Of a DNA stretch of 64,000 nucleotides, positions 1-12,769 are shown piece after piece. The position numbers and the translations under genes are program-made. Under the pieces are notes generated by a model. The model ran no database searches. It saw only the letters and a program-made list of their open reading frames with translations, and was not told the origin of the DNA. The stretch is from Epiperipatus broadwayi (Eukaryota; Onychophora; Udeonychophora; Euonychophora; Peripatidae): positions 122,001 through 186,000 of the forward strand of contig JAQFVV010012447.1 of assembly GCA_028023455.1 (NCBI GenBank), written 5' to 3'. Positions within the stretch are counted from its first letter, which is position 1. Each line of letters opens with the position of its first letter.

Positions 1-3000
1 AATAGCACAACATGAACAAAAGATAATTAATACAATAATTTCAAGATTCATACTTTTGGAATGTTTTTACTTTTATTTTAATATGACCCAAATAAAATAT
101 TTCTATAAATAAACACCTTTAAAATTGGATTATTATATTTTTCTAAGAATTAGCTGAAAGAATGGCACAATGATTATGATTTGAATTTATAATTGATATT
201 GATGACATCAAAGGGCCATCAGAAACCTTGGTTATTGACTATAATCATTTCATAACTAACCTATTCTACTGCATATACAACTTTACTATATGATCTTTAT
301 TTCCCATAAGGCTAATTTTATTGAATATGGCATTTAATTAATACTGAATTGTCATATACATTTCTATAAAGGTTAATAAATATATTTCTATTTATAATAT
401 CTTATAAACATGATTATATATAACCAAAATAATATTCAAATTTTCTGACCACCATCTATATTAAATGAAATATCTCATAGTATTTATATCTGTAAATGTA
501 AATTATGGTAATTTGCACAAGGCTGCATAAAAATCTCCATGTATAGTATGTTTGCTCTCATGGGTATCATTATTTAAATTCAGTTCACATAATTAAATCA
601 TGAGCTGCAGATAGAAATGGGTTTATTTTTTGTCTATTTTGCAGATATATGTTACTATGATTAAGGGAATTTAATTTGATATACATACTACTAAGAAATC
701 TTGATGACTAAAAATATATATATAAACTTCTAATAATTTTAGTGTTCCATGAATGTTTATATGTTAAATCATAAGTTCCAGCAACTAAGTGGTTAGCATA
801 TGTGAATCACATTATGCAATTTTTATGCTTAAATAAACCAATAGAATATTAACAATCTGTTTTTAAAAACAACAGTACAATTAAGTATTCCATTTAGTAC
901 TCAAGTGTAGATTGCATTGTCAAAAGATTGTTCGCACAATCTTCTATTCTCAATACTTTTATATCATCTTGTGTAAGCTTTGGTAATCAATAGATGCCAG
1001 ATGGTAGTATTTAATAAAGTTCTATCTTGTGGTGTCCTATCCAAATATCCTCAGATTAATTTCTATCTTATGGTTTTCATCAATGTGAAGTTTGATTTTT
1101 GATCTATTGCACTTTTTCTCCAATAGTTATTTTTACTCTTTTTTTAATATTGAAGCTTATAGCCCAAACTGAAAAACTTATTAGATTTTTTTAAATCTGA
1201 GTCTATTTGCTTGTATAGTTATATAGATTTGAAACAAGTTCAATTTCTAAAAATTATGGTGGCCTTAGTTTTTTTATAATCTCAGTCACCTTTATTCTTT
1301 GACCAGAATTTATATTAAACCAATAAGACATCACTGGATCATTAAAATATCATGTGAGATTTGCTTACATATTTCACTACCTATTAGCAATTTTCTTTCA
1401 ATTCCCAATATGGATTATGCTACCTAGTAAAAGCTTTAATAAAGAATAAATGCTAGCGGGAAATGCTTAGTAGACTCTTATACAGTGCTGACTTATTCAA
1501 ATATCTATACACTAATTTCTAGCTTATAAATTTCATCAGTGTGAATCTTTTAATTTTTTTGGATTTTTTTATTTAACAATGGCACTTGGAGTTTTAGATC
1601 TAATGCAAACTTTCCTTTAGCATCTGTTATATATTTTTTATTATTCTATCATGCTACCAGTCTAAACTGAAACACTTAATTTTTTTTAAAAATTTAAGCC
1701 TATTTGTTTGCATAGTTCCAAAGATCTTAAATTAGTTAAATTTCTAGAAAATTATGCTAATTAATAGCAATATGCAAGCAAAATTAATGTGATGACTAAT
1801 TGGTTTATTTAATTTTGAAAGCCATGTAATGTGATATACCTATATATATATATTATAACAGAACCGTGGGGTACACCATATGATGACGTGAATACGACTC
1901 AGTGTTTGGATGATTTAAATACTATGTGTCAACCAATCTACAACAAGTCATATCCTAAATTTATGATTTGACAGCATATTTGGGTGCATCAGATGTTACT
2001 GAATCAGGAATGGCATATAACAAAGGGAGCGCATCTCACTACTGTCAGACCTAAGCCTTTGAGTAGGATGTTAAAGATGTCACAATGAAATGCCTAGTTC
2101 TAAATCGCATCTACTTTTAGTATGCTATCTCATAATTTACTTACAATATTTCAATATGACCTAGACTAATGCAGATTCATAACATCTCCCTTTTTAGGCC
2201 CCATTACACCACAGAATTCAAACTCAGGGAGTTCTTGGAGTCAGCTCTCTTCAGGGATGGACTTACTCAATTATTAACCAAATATGCCTATGTATAAGCA
2301 TAGATATAGAAAAATACTGATGATGATCAATTATTTAAAAGAGCAAGACATAATGATGATGATGATCATCAAACCTTTAATGGTGTAAATTCATAATGTG
2401 ATGATGAAACTTTTAATGATATAAGTGCACAATAATGATGGTGATGATCAAACATCTAGTGGTATCAATGCGCAATGATGATGGTGATGATCAAACAGAG
2501 ATCAGATTGGTTTAAACAACTTAATAGTTTATTAACAACATATATAATAAATATTTACAAACAAAAAATAATAAAATAAATAAATATTCGGTTATCAAGA
2601 ATGGTTTTCTATCATTTTGATGGCTTCACACAACAGAAACAAAATAATTTGAAGTACATTATATACAAAATTATATTATATTATTCATTAAATATATACA
2701 TAAAACAAAAAAAAAAGAAAAAGCAAAATGAGAGTTCACTAATTCTAAAACTACCCCAATTAATGTAATTATTAGAATGATATTTTTAGGTTAGGGTAAA
2801 TATATTTATAACTATTTTTTTTATTAAAATATATATATATAGCTCCACTCCCATCTATATGTGTGTGTAAGTCATAGTAAAAATTAATGATAGATACGAA
2901 CAAGACCATTCACTCAGTGGGTTAATTGTGCACTCGGAAATAAACAAAAAAAATTACAAGTAAATATTATTAAAACTTATTAGTAAATAATAGTTTTGTT

Positions 3001-5006
3001 TGTCCTAAAGTTTGCCCTTAATGTTAAATATATGAAAACCTTACTTGAAGTCGCCTTGATGGATCAATGTTGAATTTCCAGAGGAATCTGTAAATTTACT
3101 TTTATTAAAAATAATACATATTAATTGATTATGATTCTTTTTTTAAAATACATCAACATATGACACATCTATTCACTGCTCCCACTTTTAAATTGCAAGT
3201 GATCGAATTTGAAAATGAATCTTGAATACACAAAAAAAAAAAATTACAATACATAAACTTTCAAATAGAAATGATAAAAGCAAAAAAAAAATAAAAATCA
3301 CATGAATCAAAACAAAATATATTTACCTGGAGGAAAGCAAGCATTTTTTCTCCAACTAAGAGGTTATAAACTTAAATGTCAATCTCCATGTATAACGTTC
3401 CTGTTCACCACTCTATTAATATTTATATCTTTCATGCTACTTGGTTAAAAACAAACACATACCAATTATCTCTTTTGAACATATATAAATCCATTGAAGA
3501 TTGATGTTCACCAGCATTTTATAAAACAGTCATTTTGATGGAAATTTTTAAAATGACATCGAAGTTAGCTTTGGAACATCCTACAGTACTGGTTTTTTAT
3601 CTCTCACACATTGTAATGACCATTTTATCAATCACTATTAATTATATTGTAACTCCAATAGATATATGAAAATTAAAGAAACAATTAATTTCTAATATTT
3701 TCATGCTTTTTTATTATTTCTATAATAATAAATTCGAGCTTGCAGAATAAATTAAGTCATTAGTTCATTCCTGCTAATTATAAATTGAAGTTTAACTTTC
3801 CATTTTCCTTCTATCCAAATTATAAAGACTTTAGATTACTTTTAAAATATAGACATTAGAATTTTACTGTTTCTTTCCTTTTCAAACACTGTACATTTTT
3901 TCTTTTAAAAAAAATAATAAAAGACTTTTTTCTTTGTGCTGACAGTTCTGTTGTTAGACCACAAGTGAAGTAAATGCTAGATTGTCTTGTGCTAGCTAAA
4001 ATCTATTATTACAACTTAATAATATATATATATATAACATTATTATTATTTTTATTTAATCTTCATTATTGAAATTCGATCACTTAGCAACAATTTTGAC
4101 TTTGCTTATGTCTGTTCTATAAGTCAATTAATTATTATTTTAGTTAATGATATTAAATGAATAAAAGAAAAACAATTAATTTTTACCAATAGACAAACAT
4201 ATTAGTTTATATATATGTTTATATATGTATATACTTCATGTATATAAGCAGGTATGTAGGATATTTTATTTGCCTACCACTTGGTCTGAATTCAAACATT
4301 GTGAAAAAACAACTGGGACAGGTGTGAAGGTTAGTTGTAAGCCATCTCTTGCAATATATATATATATATATTCTTTAATTAGAATTAATTGTGAACTTTA
4401 TCAATCTGTTTTTTAACAAAAATTTAGCTAGTACCTATAAAATTTTATATTTAATGATTTATATTTAAATAGTTTACATATAATAGGTATTTTATGGTTG
4501 TTTAATATTAGTTGGCAAATGGATTCCATGGTAGGGTAAGCAAGAATGAAAGACCATTAAAACTGTCAATAATCAACAAATGACAACTGCTTGTGAATAA
4601 TATTTATTTCCCAATTTATGTGCTTATGGAAGGTTAGTGAAGAGGTTTTCCTATAAAGCAGATCATTGGAAAGATATTTTCCTGACTACATTAATGTAAC
4701 AAGTATTGTTTAGTAGTGGTGTTGGAAGAATGACAGATTTTGGAGCTTAAATTCTGCAGTCCAGGTCCATCACTTTAGGAATTCCCAAGAGATAAACTTT
4801 TGAATATTTTTATGATATAATGTATATTTGCTACATTATTTAAATTTTGAAGACTACAAAAAAAATCATAACATTGTAAAGTTGCACTAATAAATCTATT
4901 GAAAATTTAAGAATGTTAGATTTTTTTTTAAATTAAATTTTTATTTTTGAATATTTTTTTCATAAATGTAATTAAATACTGATCAATATTTAAATTTTTG
5001 TTTCAG
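1..5006. other. Presumed intron upstream of first recognised exon; no gene seen
   Basis: No convincing coding exon was found here on either strand. The first recognised exon (5007) begins in phase 2, so at least one earlier exon must exist, inside this stretch or beyond the left edge. The stretch is A/T-rich with short (TA)n runs near 1845-1855, 4020-4035 and 4353-4370 and a GAT-rich minisatellite at 2340-2500. A slightly more balanced piece around 1860-2270 looks like a decayed repeat, but I cannot classify it. Open frames here, such as 4225-4416, have no recognisable protein content. Confidence 0.5.
2340..2500. repeat. GAT-rich minisatellite with about 50-bp degenerate units
   Basis: Three degenerate units are visible, each made of a GATGATGATCA-type run followed by a related spacer (AAACCTTTAATGGTGTAAAT, AAACTTTTAATGATATAAGT, AAACATCTAGTGGTATCAAT). 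The spacers differ by several substitutions, so the array is old. It is not coding. Confidence 0.65.
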
Positions 5007-5254
5007 CTCTCCTGTTACTCAGGTGTCGTATTATGTGCTTTCAAATCAATCTGTAGTAATCCCTGGAAAGCAAAGTCCTTTACCACCGGATCAAAAACAG
5101 CTAGAAGATTTTCTCACTGAAGAAAATTTTCCAAGATGTGATTGTCCTAGACTTTTCAAAGTCCATGGGACTTATCTAAAATTACAATGGCTGCCATTTG
5201 ATACTACAAAGATGATCCATGCTCTCAACAGGGCTTGGAAAGAAACATTGACAG
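5007..5254 (+). CDS. Exon 1 (of those visible): ectodomain module 1, KIAA1549-like membrane protein
   Basis: Internal exon of a multi-exon gene. A pyrimidine-rich tract ending TTTCAG precedes it and GTTACA follows it. It enters in phase 2 and leaves in phase 1. The frame reads about 82 residues from SPVTQVSYYVL to AWKETLT. The module pattern is a hydrophobic strand (VSYYVL), a loop with N-glycosylation-type NQS, a helix-like LEDFL, the motif RCDCPRL, and a helix ending HALNRAWKE. The same pattern recurs in the exons at 23383 and 23973 and, without cysteines, at 49786. The frame then reads through the donor for another 35 bases, so a longer open frame here includes intron. Resemblance to the ectodomain next to the KIAA1549 (UPF0606) membrane helix is inferred from memory of that family. 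Confidence 0.8.
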
Positions 5255-6244
5255 GTTACATTCATATTAGACTGTTATTTGTTTTTTAAACATATGATTT
5301 TACAAATGTGCTTTTAAGTTACTTTTTTATTATGCAGATACCATTAGTCCCAAATCCCTAATTCCAGGTTTTTTTTAGATTTGTAAATATTTTGGATTTC
5401 AAGAACAGATTTTTTATTGTCTCAATTCAAATTCTTCAAAGACAGAGAAACAAATTTATAAGTATTTACTGAATCATTTTTTTAAATTTTTCAGTATAAA
5501 TGTATGTGCAAATTAATTTATTTATTGTAAATTGTTAAAGATCATTTTTGAATTTTTGTTTGGAAAACAATATTTTTTTAATAAATATTAAATACATTTA
5601 ATACTATGCACCTTGAGTGCTTAATTTTACCACAAGAGGGACCTCTACAAATCTTAACACAAGATTACGACTTTAGTAGATATTGTATTTTATTGCATAT
5701 GTTCTCTCTTTTCTTCATAGCGTAAGCATGTGTTTTAAAGACCTACAGAGGTCCCTAGTGACGATTTTTTCAGACGCTCATTGCTAAGGTTTACAGCCTT
5801 GTTAAAACTATTATTAATAAGCAAAGAAAATTATGAGACTGCTTGACAACAGTGATACTTGATTCTTGTATTATTATTATTTTGTGTTGAAGAAATATTT
5901 TGATTTATTCACTATACAATACAGTTAATGACAATTTAATTAGCAATCAGAAAGAAGTAACTAAATACACTTTTAAAAAAGCAACTATATATAATAAAAA
6001 CATGGGAATTGTAGATTTTATTATTGATATTCATTTTTTGGTATTGTCTTAATGCTCATTAGTGTTGGAGTATTTTAAACTAGTGCGCAGTTGACATCAT
6101 CAGAAGGAATTGCCATCATTACACATTCCTAATTCTTCAACATTTTGATATGCTTAATTTTTGAATTACTTCTATAAAAAAATTTCAAGCATGGAGGGAT
6201 AGTGTTTGGGAAAACATTGAATATGTATTTTATCAACTCCATAT

Positions 6245-6310
6245 ATGGTTGCAGATGGTTGTTGTAGGTTCGCATCCCAGCCGATGCTATGACATATTGG
6301 AAAAAAAACT
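6245..6310 (+). repeat. Truncated tRNA-derived SINE (family A, B-box half)
   Basis: Contains GGTTCGCATCCCAGCCGATG, a pol III B-box followed by CTATGAC and an A-run. The reverse complement of the SINE at 55548-55649 has the same GGTTCGCATCTCGGCCGATG core, and the copy at 16163-16255 is a third, more diverged member. The A-box half is missing, so this is a truncated, presumably inactive copy. Confidence 0.7.
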
Positions 6311-6335
6311 ACATTTCTCACATACCCTTTTTGCA

Positions 6336-6532
6336 ATGCTTTATTTAATATATGATAGTTTCAACTGGCTACAGTCTTTTTCAGATATTCAAAAATATCT
6401 TTCACCAAGCTCCAGCTCCTTTCAAATAGTCATTAGTTTGTACTTTGAAAGAAACTTAATGAAAGATATTTCAGAATATCTGAAGAAGACAGTATAGTCA
6501 GTCAAAACTATCATAAAATAAATAAAAGTGTT
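6336..6532. repeat. Foldback (MITE-like) inverted repeat
   Basis: Two arms of roughly 65 bases (about 6338-6403 and 6461-6530) are imperfect reverse complements, for example TCAGATATTCAAAAATATC against GATATTTCAGAATATCTGA and GATAGTTTCAACTGG against CAGTCAAAACTATC. The centre also contains a short TTTCAAA/TTTGAAA pair. No protein is encoded. A non-autonomous DNA-transposon derivative is the likeliest explanation. The 82-codon open frame across it is a by-product. Confidence 0.65.
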
Positions 6533-7929
6533 TTTAAAGGTTCATATTTTTTTACAAATGATATTAGAATGCAAATAAAAAAATTATGGACAGACAACAT
6601 TAGAAGTGTATATAAATAAACATTTTTTTGTTTTTTGTGTGCGTGATTGAAATTTCATTAAAAAAATAGAATTTATTCATTTGATCAATCATTAAGTGCA
6701 CAGTCATTTTTGAACCATTATGGATATGTTTGTCAAGGCAGTGAGAGTTCTCTGATCCTCATATTTAGATATTGACATAGTTCATTTTGCTAAATATCAA
6801 AATATTGTTTTGGCAACAAATACTTCATAGACAGCCACTATCACACCCAGATAATTAAGTATATAATCAGTTATGTCTAAAGCTTCATAGACATAGAGAT
6901 AAAGCATTTTATGCATAACTCTATCCTGCTTAGTGGAATGATTTATTACTGTTTCACTTGGTCTTTCATTTCCTTCTTCATTAAAAATACTTTGATTTCA
7001 AATATTTTTGCAGCTGACCAAAATATTCATATGCCTTAGAAAGCCTTTTTCACAGAAATATTTTAAACGACTTTTTTTATATATATAAATACACTAATCA
7101 TTTTCACAATGAACTTTGTTTTTATCTCACTCTCACTATCTGGTAGATTTTTCTGAAACAAAAAATTTTTTTGAACGACATTATCAAAATTTTTGTACTT
7201 TATTAAAATAACGTTATAAGTTTTTTTTTAATGTGCAAAAGAGATCAAAATAGCATTTTATTTTGAAAAAAAAAAAGTTTTATAACAGAATAAATTTTCT
7301 GCAAAATCAGATTCATTTCTTTCTTGATTATATTGTTTGTATTTCTATCATTTAAACTTTTTAAATTATATATATACAGGCAAGCCAAATGTAAGCTATA
7401 AACAGCTTATTATGCAAATTGAATTAAATTTTCAAAATGGCTGCCACTTTCTTATAAACACTTTCTTACTTGGTTGACACATGTCCTTTAAACACTCAAT
7501 AAAGTAATATTTCTCTGATATTTGTACATTTTTATATGATGTTTATTTTTGGATTATTTATTTTCTTAGTCAATTGGCATAAACAATTTTGGTTCCAGAT
7601 ATATACAGAATGATACAGATATTTCTAAACTGGTAGAATTTCATTGTTGCTCTATATCATAAGTTTTTTATTTCTTTGAAATGACTAAACTATCTAACAA
7701 TAGTTATGTGAGCAATCAGGATAAACTGGGTATTAAGCTCTTCCTCAATAAACTTTTGTAGGAAATGTCTCTCCTGTATATATATTTTTATTTTGTTAAT
7801 TTCAAGTCATTATATTGTTTGTGGAATAAATATGCAGTCCATACTCTGCATATTGGAAAAGAAATTATAAAGTGGTAGTGTATTACATATATATGAAATA
7901 ATAAGAAATATATCAACTAATTGAAATAT

Positions 7930-8825
7930 ATAAATAAATAAAACAAAACAAAACATAGTTACTTGTTTATACAGCTGCTTTTAATATTTCAACCAGATTA
8001 CTGGTTTTCATCAGAAAATATAACAAATGGCTTTCTTCAAAACTTAAACATTATTAAATCATTTTGTAGTGAATTTCTATAAGTTAATAAACTTTTTTAT
8101 TCGATCAATTACTGATCTGTCTAGGCTTTTTTTTTTTTTTTAACAAAAAGTAAAAAAAAAATATTTTTTTATGAAACTTTATAAAAATAATAATAAATTA
8201 ATTAATTATATAAAAAAGTATGTCAATATTTCTGTGCAAAAAACACAACATATGTATACAAAAAGTTATTGAGTATTGACATTAATTCCCAAATATAAGA
8301 AAAATATCTTATTGATTAACATATTAAACAATAATAATTAATAAACAAAAATAAAGCCTTATGAAACTAGCTAATTCAAAGGTGTAATAGTACCTTTATT
8401 TATGTTCATACTATGATGGTGTGAGGTCTTAAATTTATAAATAAAAAAAACTTCCTTTTTATTTTCTCTCTCTTATGGAGACAAATTGTTCAGTAATACG
8501 ATCACTTTTAAATTATCAATTGAGTGATCTGATAAATTGGAAGTGTTTAGAAAATGGCCTGTCTTCATTTTTATGTAAAATGGTCACATCTATGGTTAAT
8601 TATTTTATTATGTAGACTTTTTGCCAATTAACTTATATAACAATTCAAACATTTGTTACATTCTATTAAATATATTAGGTTTACACTTTTACAATGGCCA
8701 TAATTGGGGATATACCATTTAATGTCATTACGGTATTACAGTCAACCATTTTTGTAACAATAATATTTGCGTGTAAGATAGCGTTTATCTTCACATAAAA
8801 CATTCTTTTCTGATACAAAATTAGT
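7930..8825 (-). mobile_element. PLE 3' fragment: decayed GIY-YIG endonuclease region
   Basis: On the minus strand this stretch parallels the better preserved fragment at 46340-47322. Recognisable pieces include SDHSIDNLKV (8480-8530), the KTGHFLN/SNL segment before it, and decayed equivalents of the CKS..NLI and zinc-finger parts up to about 8822. Stops and frameshifts break it throughout. The same downstream block (CTTAAATTTATAAATAAAAAAAACT) follows in both copies, and a hammerhead-like core lies at 7987-8014. Penelope-like elements encode an RT fused to a GIY-YIG nuclease. Only the nuclease end survives here. Confidence 0.7.
7987..8014 (-). ncRNA. Hammerhead-ribozyme-like core (minus strand)
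   Basis: On the minus strand it reads CTGATGA, then a hairpin ACCAG-TAAT-CTGGT flanked by A/T, then GAAA. These are the two conserved boxes and stem II of a hammerhead ribozyme. The segment after GAAA could form a short stem III (ATA/TAT), with stem I only weakly paired. Hammerheads are known in PLE terminal repeats, and this one sits at the 3' end of a PLE fragment. Self-cleavage is not shown by the sequence alone. Confidence 0.6.
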
Positions 8826-9249
8826 AATAAAGCTTGTTTTTACTAGTCTATCCTTAAGAGACTTGTGTCTTCAATACACAACATTAGGTGGTTTGGGAAA
8901 AATAGATTTTGTATAATCTCTGGAATTTAATAATTAAAATGTTTCTGCAGTATGTGGTTAATATTAAAAGTAAGAATTAATGATGGAACATTTATTTGGT
9001 TACTTTTCTTTCTTAGATTAAAAAAAGTTTATTTCTAGCAGTTTCTGAAGATTTTATTATTGCTTTATCCAATAGTGTTTTGAAATATTTAATATTTATA
9101 CAATTATTATATAAAAGTTTGTTGTTTTTTTTGTTGAAGAAATTTTTCATTAGTGCAAAGTTTCTAATTCTTAAAAATATAGGATATTAGCTTTTAATTG
9201 TTTAAGATAGTTACTATAGCTCTGGCTATCATTTGGCTTGTATTAATTT

Positions 9250-9600
9250 TACATTCCACCTAAAGTCCAAAAACATGGTCATTCTGGAAGGTCTATAGTA
9301 GCAAGCATCGATTGTCCTACAGAAAATATTTTAGCATTTGTTGATGGCCTTACACATGATATGTTAAAGATACTACATAATTTATTTCAATTTTAGAAAA
9401 CATCAAACCTCAACAACCAAATAAGTCTTTTAGTACCTTTAGGTATTACATCACTGTATACTAATATATCTCACAATGATAGAATTGAAGCTATTAAATC
9501 TGCTTTACTAAATAGGAAATACAATCAGCACCAAAATACAAACTACTTCGGAATTAACATATTTAATCTTAAGATATAACTATTTTGCTTATAACTAACT
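9250..9600 (+). pseudogene. PLE reverse-transcriptase fragment
   Basis: Shifting frames give PKVQKHGH-like finger residues, then VASIDCP-like and LLVPLGITSLYTNISHND, followed by RIEAIKSALLN. The latter corresponds to the PLE RT motif with an S-L-[FY]-T-N-[IV] signature. It is broken by frameshifts and stops, and the catalytic YxDD part is absent. It lies on the opposite strand to the GIY-YIG fragment just upstream, so the two are not one simple collinear insertion. Confidence 0.65.
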
Positions 9601-10744
9601 CTACATATTATTTACAAAAACAAGGTAACCAAAATTAAAACATTCCCTTCTTCAAAAACAATTATTTATTTATTTTTACTTCGTAGTCCCAATTCTTTCT
9701 TTAACCTTAATCCATTTCTTTCTTCTTTTTTTTTACCATTGTAATAATCCTGTTTTTACATAATTTTATTGTAAAGTCTTATTCCCTTTAACGTTCTCAC
9801 TTTTAATATAATACCCTTCATTCCAAATAGTAAGTGTTTAATATTTTTCTATCTCCTCATAAATTACATTTATAATCATTTTTTTTCCATTTGTTTTCCA
9901 TAGTATCTAAAACTCCCACTTTGCACCAAAAATAATAATAAGCTTTTTATAAATATTATCATATGTCCTTTATTCTCATATAATTTCAAACTATATATTT
10001 TTATTTATGTTCATTTTTTCTCAATAACTTACTTATTTGCTTTTTTCACCACATAATTATCTGTCTGAAGTATATCTTCTATACGTGCATCAATTTTTTT
10101 ATATAAATATGTGGACGTAAATTGTCTATCTTTTAATATTGCATATAGAGACCTTAAATACATACTAAAAATTAAGAATTAAAATGTGGCCAAAGAGAAT
10201 TTTGAATGTTTGGGATTTTTAAGAACTAAATAAACAATAAACTTACTACCACACAATCATTATTAATAGAACTAACTTTTAATAACATAAAATATTCATG
10301 AGACATTCAAGAAAAATAATGATCAATGAATAAATATATCAAAGCTTTATTTAATGTAACATGTTAAATTGATGTTGTATAAAATACATAGTAAAATAAC
10401 ACATTTAAAATATTAATCTTTCTTGTTCAATGTATTTGTTATTCTCTTCTACATAATTCAAGTAAATACTATTTGTCCTATTCTATTTTCATGTTTCAAA
10501 CCTGAATATTTAAAATTTCTTTTTGAAATCCCTCATTAAAAAATCATGGTAAGTTGTTTTTATTGCCATCTAGTGGTTATTTATATAGTCATTATTTACA
10601 TAAATATGTTTTTACTATCTACTATAGGATTAAGTGAACTTGTTCTCTCATTGTTAAATAATATCTAATAGTGGATGAATATACAAAGCAATATAGCATT
10701 ATTTCATAAGTATTAATCCTGTTTTATATTTGTTTATATTTTAG

Positions 10745-10874
10745 ATGAATGGATTAGTATATATATTATTACTGGCATCCCATCTGCCCAAAAAAGAAAA
10801 TCTAAAACAGATTATCCACAAGAGTCAACTTCATTAATTAGAACAAAGAGATCCAGCGATTCACAATTTGAATG
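10745..10874 (+). CDS. Exon 2: linker with furin-like RTKR site
   Basis: Follows a T-rich tract ending TTTTAG; the donor is GTAAAA at 10875. Phase 1 in, phase 2 out, so it joins exons 1 and 3 in frame. It codes for about 43 residues: DEWISIYIITGI, a basic/polar stretch (QKRKSKTD) and a run ending LIRTKRSSDSQFEW. RTKR followed by SSD fits a furin-type R-x-K-R cleavage site. The WISIYI strand resembles the linker strands in exons 4 and 6. KIAA1549-family proteins have, as I recall, a comparable basic site at the same relative place, which supports but does not prove the assignment. Confidence 0.75.
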
Positions 10875-11034
10875 GTAAAAAAAAAAATAAAACAATAATT
10901 ATTATTGTTATTAATTAATTTATTACTAAAAATTTTTAAAATTAAATTTTTAGTTTTAGTTAAATTCTTAGAATAATAAAAGTCATCTAAACTGAGTAAG
11001 CTTGAAAATTATTTCAATAGGCTGATGTTTTTCT

Positions 11035-11170
11035 TCTTCAGATAATATTTACAACTTAGCCAACCATCCAGTATTAATCAGTAAATAGGTATCCAGTTAT
11101 CCTCAGCTAGAGGGTGAAACAAAAATGTAAACTTCTCAAACCCTCACCAAACTGACAATTGGAAAATCTG
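11035..11170 (+). repeat. SINE family B, 3' part
   Basis: CAGTATTAATCAGTAAATAG followed by a TATCCAG...CTCAGCTAGAGGGTGAAAC block matches the tail of the element at 12150-12392 (CAGCATTAATTAGTCAGTAA, then GGATATTAGC). The tRNA-like head is missing. Classified only by this similarity. Confidence 0.45.
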
Positions 11171-12019
11171 GTAAACACTATCTTCTTCTTTACATTTCTT
11201 TACAAAATGATATTGGATAAGCTTTATCCAGCAATTAATCATTTAAAAAATTGTTTTTCCCTTTAGTAGTGCTATAAAATTTGTTATCATTATCAAGCTA
11301 TTCAGATATTCAAATAATTTTTATTGAGCATCGATTATAAATTTTTATTGATTGTTAATAATATTTATTTTATAAAGCTCAGACGGTATTGAAATTAAAC
11401 TGAGAGACTGCAAAACTCTCAAGCGCTTATGACTGTCAACAGCCAATTAGATTGTAAACACTGAGACAGAGAATTTAACAAGAAAAGGATGGTTCCATCC
11501 TCTTCTTTACTTGTCTTTCTATATATCCAAGCCAGTCTAAAATACTTAGATTTGAAAGCATGAATCTTAAATATCTTCACACTCAACTCACTGAGTTCAA
11601 ATTACAAACATATAGCGTGAAATCTTTCGATTTACCATGCAGTAGTTTTTTGATGTTAAGTGTATTTTAAAATAATCTTTAATCTTATTTATTATTTTTA
11701 AAATCATTATTACTAAACTTGTTATATTAATATTACTGCCCTTCATGACTTAGTGAATTTTGACAGATTAGGTCATGGTTCCGTGAATTACCAAACTATA
11801 AAACCATTTGCATTGTTTTGAGCATTGGTGGACTCTGGAACTTATGGTATACGAATTGTGGTTCCAATTCTGTAATTTCTAGTGCTCAAACTTCTTCCTG
11901 AACAGCCAAGAGTTTTGTTTAGAGGGAATTCTGAAATTCAAAGATCATGGATCATGATTCCAGCTTTTCTGCCAGTTCCAATGTTCAAACTTTATTTGAA
12001 CTTTAGAACAATAAATCAC

Positions 12020-12055
12020 TTGATGATGGTGATGATGATGATGATGATGATGATG

Positions 12056-12097
<42 letters not shown>

Positions 12098-12100
12098 TAT
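12020..12100 (+). repeat. (GAT)n-(TTA)n compound microsatellite
   Basis: About ten GAT units (with a GGT interruption) pass directly into about fifteen ATT units. The methionine and isoleucine runs in the open frame 11882-12145 are translations of this microsatellite, so that frame is not a gene. Confidence 0.95.
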
Positions 12101-12149
12101 ACAACTTTCAATATCAAATTCTATGTGATAGTTTTCTTTTTCTGAAGAA

Positions 12150-12392
12150 CCTTATGGTGGAGTGATTAGCACATAAACTTGCCATATCAATGATTTGAGG
12201 TTTGAATCCAGACTGAGTGACTTTGGAAAATTTTCAAGTTATAAGCACTTCGTAGAATTTTTTGTATAGTTTATCCATAATTAACTCAGCTAGGAACCCA
12301 GCATTAATTAGTCAGTAAATGGATATTAGCTATTATTTGCTAGTGAGAAAAGATACCAAACTAATTTGTATTGATCAGATAAGTGTAAAAAC
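12150..12392 (+). repeat. tRNA-derived SINE family B
   Basis: The head reads like a tRNA gene: an A-box-like TGGAGTGATTAGCACA and a B-box-like GGTTTGAATCC about 40 bases later. A body shared with 11035-11170 and, inverted, 42815-43075 follows. The 29240-29440 stretch may be another diverged member. The order (pol III promoter, unrelated body, A/T tail) is that of a tRNA-derived SINE. No target duplication was identified. Confidence 0.6.
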
Positions 12393-12769
12393 AAAAAAAA
12401 AATCATATATAATATGGTACAGTCTTCATCAATAATAAGAATCATACTGATGTCAAATCTGAATCCATGATTTATCATTACCTTTTTAAAAACTAGTACA
12501 GAATAAGTTACAACAATATCATCATTATTAATCTAATAATAGTCAATATATTAATTGTTCAATTAATGCTATCAAAACTATCGTAAACAATTTTGACATG
12601 TAAGGAAGATCTTAAAAACCATATATTTCAAAATTTTATGAATAAAGAAAAAAAAAGAAAAAAAAAATCTTGAAATCAAATATAAAAAATTGAGTGATAA
12701 TATTTAACACTATTTTAAGTACTTAATATAGTGCAATATCTTTATTAAATTTTTCAATTCAGTCTAAAG

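Larger units (their letters stand above)
5255..10744 (+). other. Intron, 5.5 kb, with SINE, foldback and PLE relics
   Basis: Lies between GT at 5255 and AG at 10743-10744 and joins phase 1 to phase 1. It contains the half-SINE near 6255, a foldback element at 6336-6532, a PLE fragment with a hammerhead-like core at 7930-8825, and an RT fragment at 9250-9600. The remainder (5600-5800 with a short inverted GAGGGACCTCT/AGAGGTCCCT pair, 6540-7930, 9620-10700) is A/T-rich and unclassified. No coding sequence of a second host gene was seen. Confidence 0.7.

Noticed and set aside
640-690. Possible linker exon after TATTTTGCAG
   Set aside because: The required phase gives a stop after about six codons.
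1860-2070. Possible upstream exon (GTPYDDVNTTQCLDDLNTMC-like frame)
   Set aside because: No convincing acceptor/donor with the required phase, and the frame stops soon; more likely a decayed repeat.
5255-5289. Extension of exon 1 open frame into YIHIRLLFVF
   Set aside because: Lies past a GT donor that joins exon 2 in frame; the added residues do not match the other modules.
11882-12145. 87-codon open frame with M and I runs
   Set aside because: The runs are translations of the (GAT)n-(TTA)n microsatellite.
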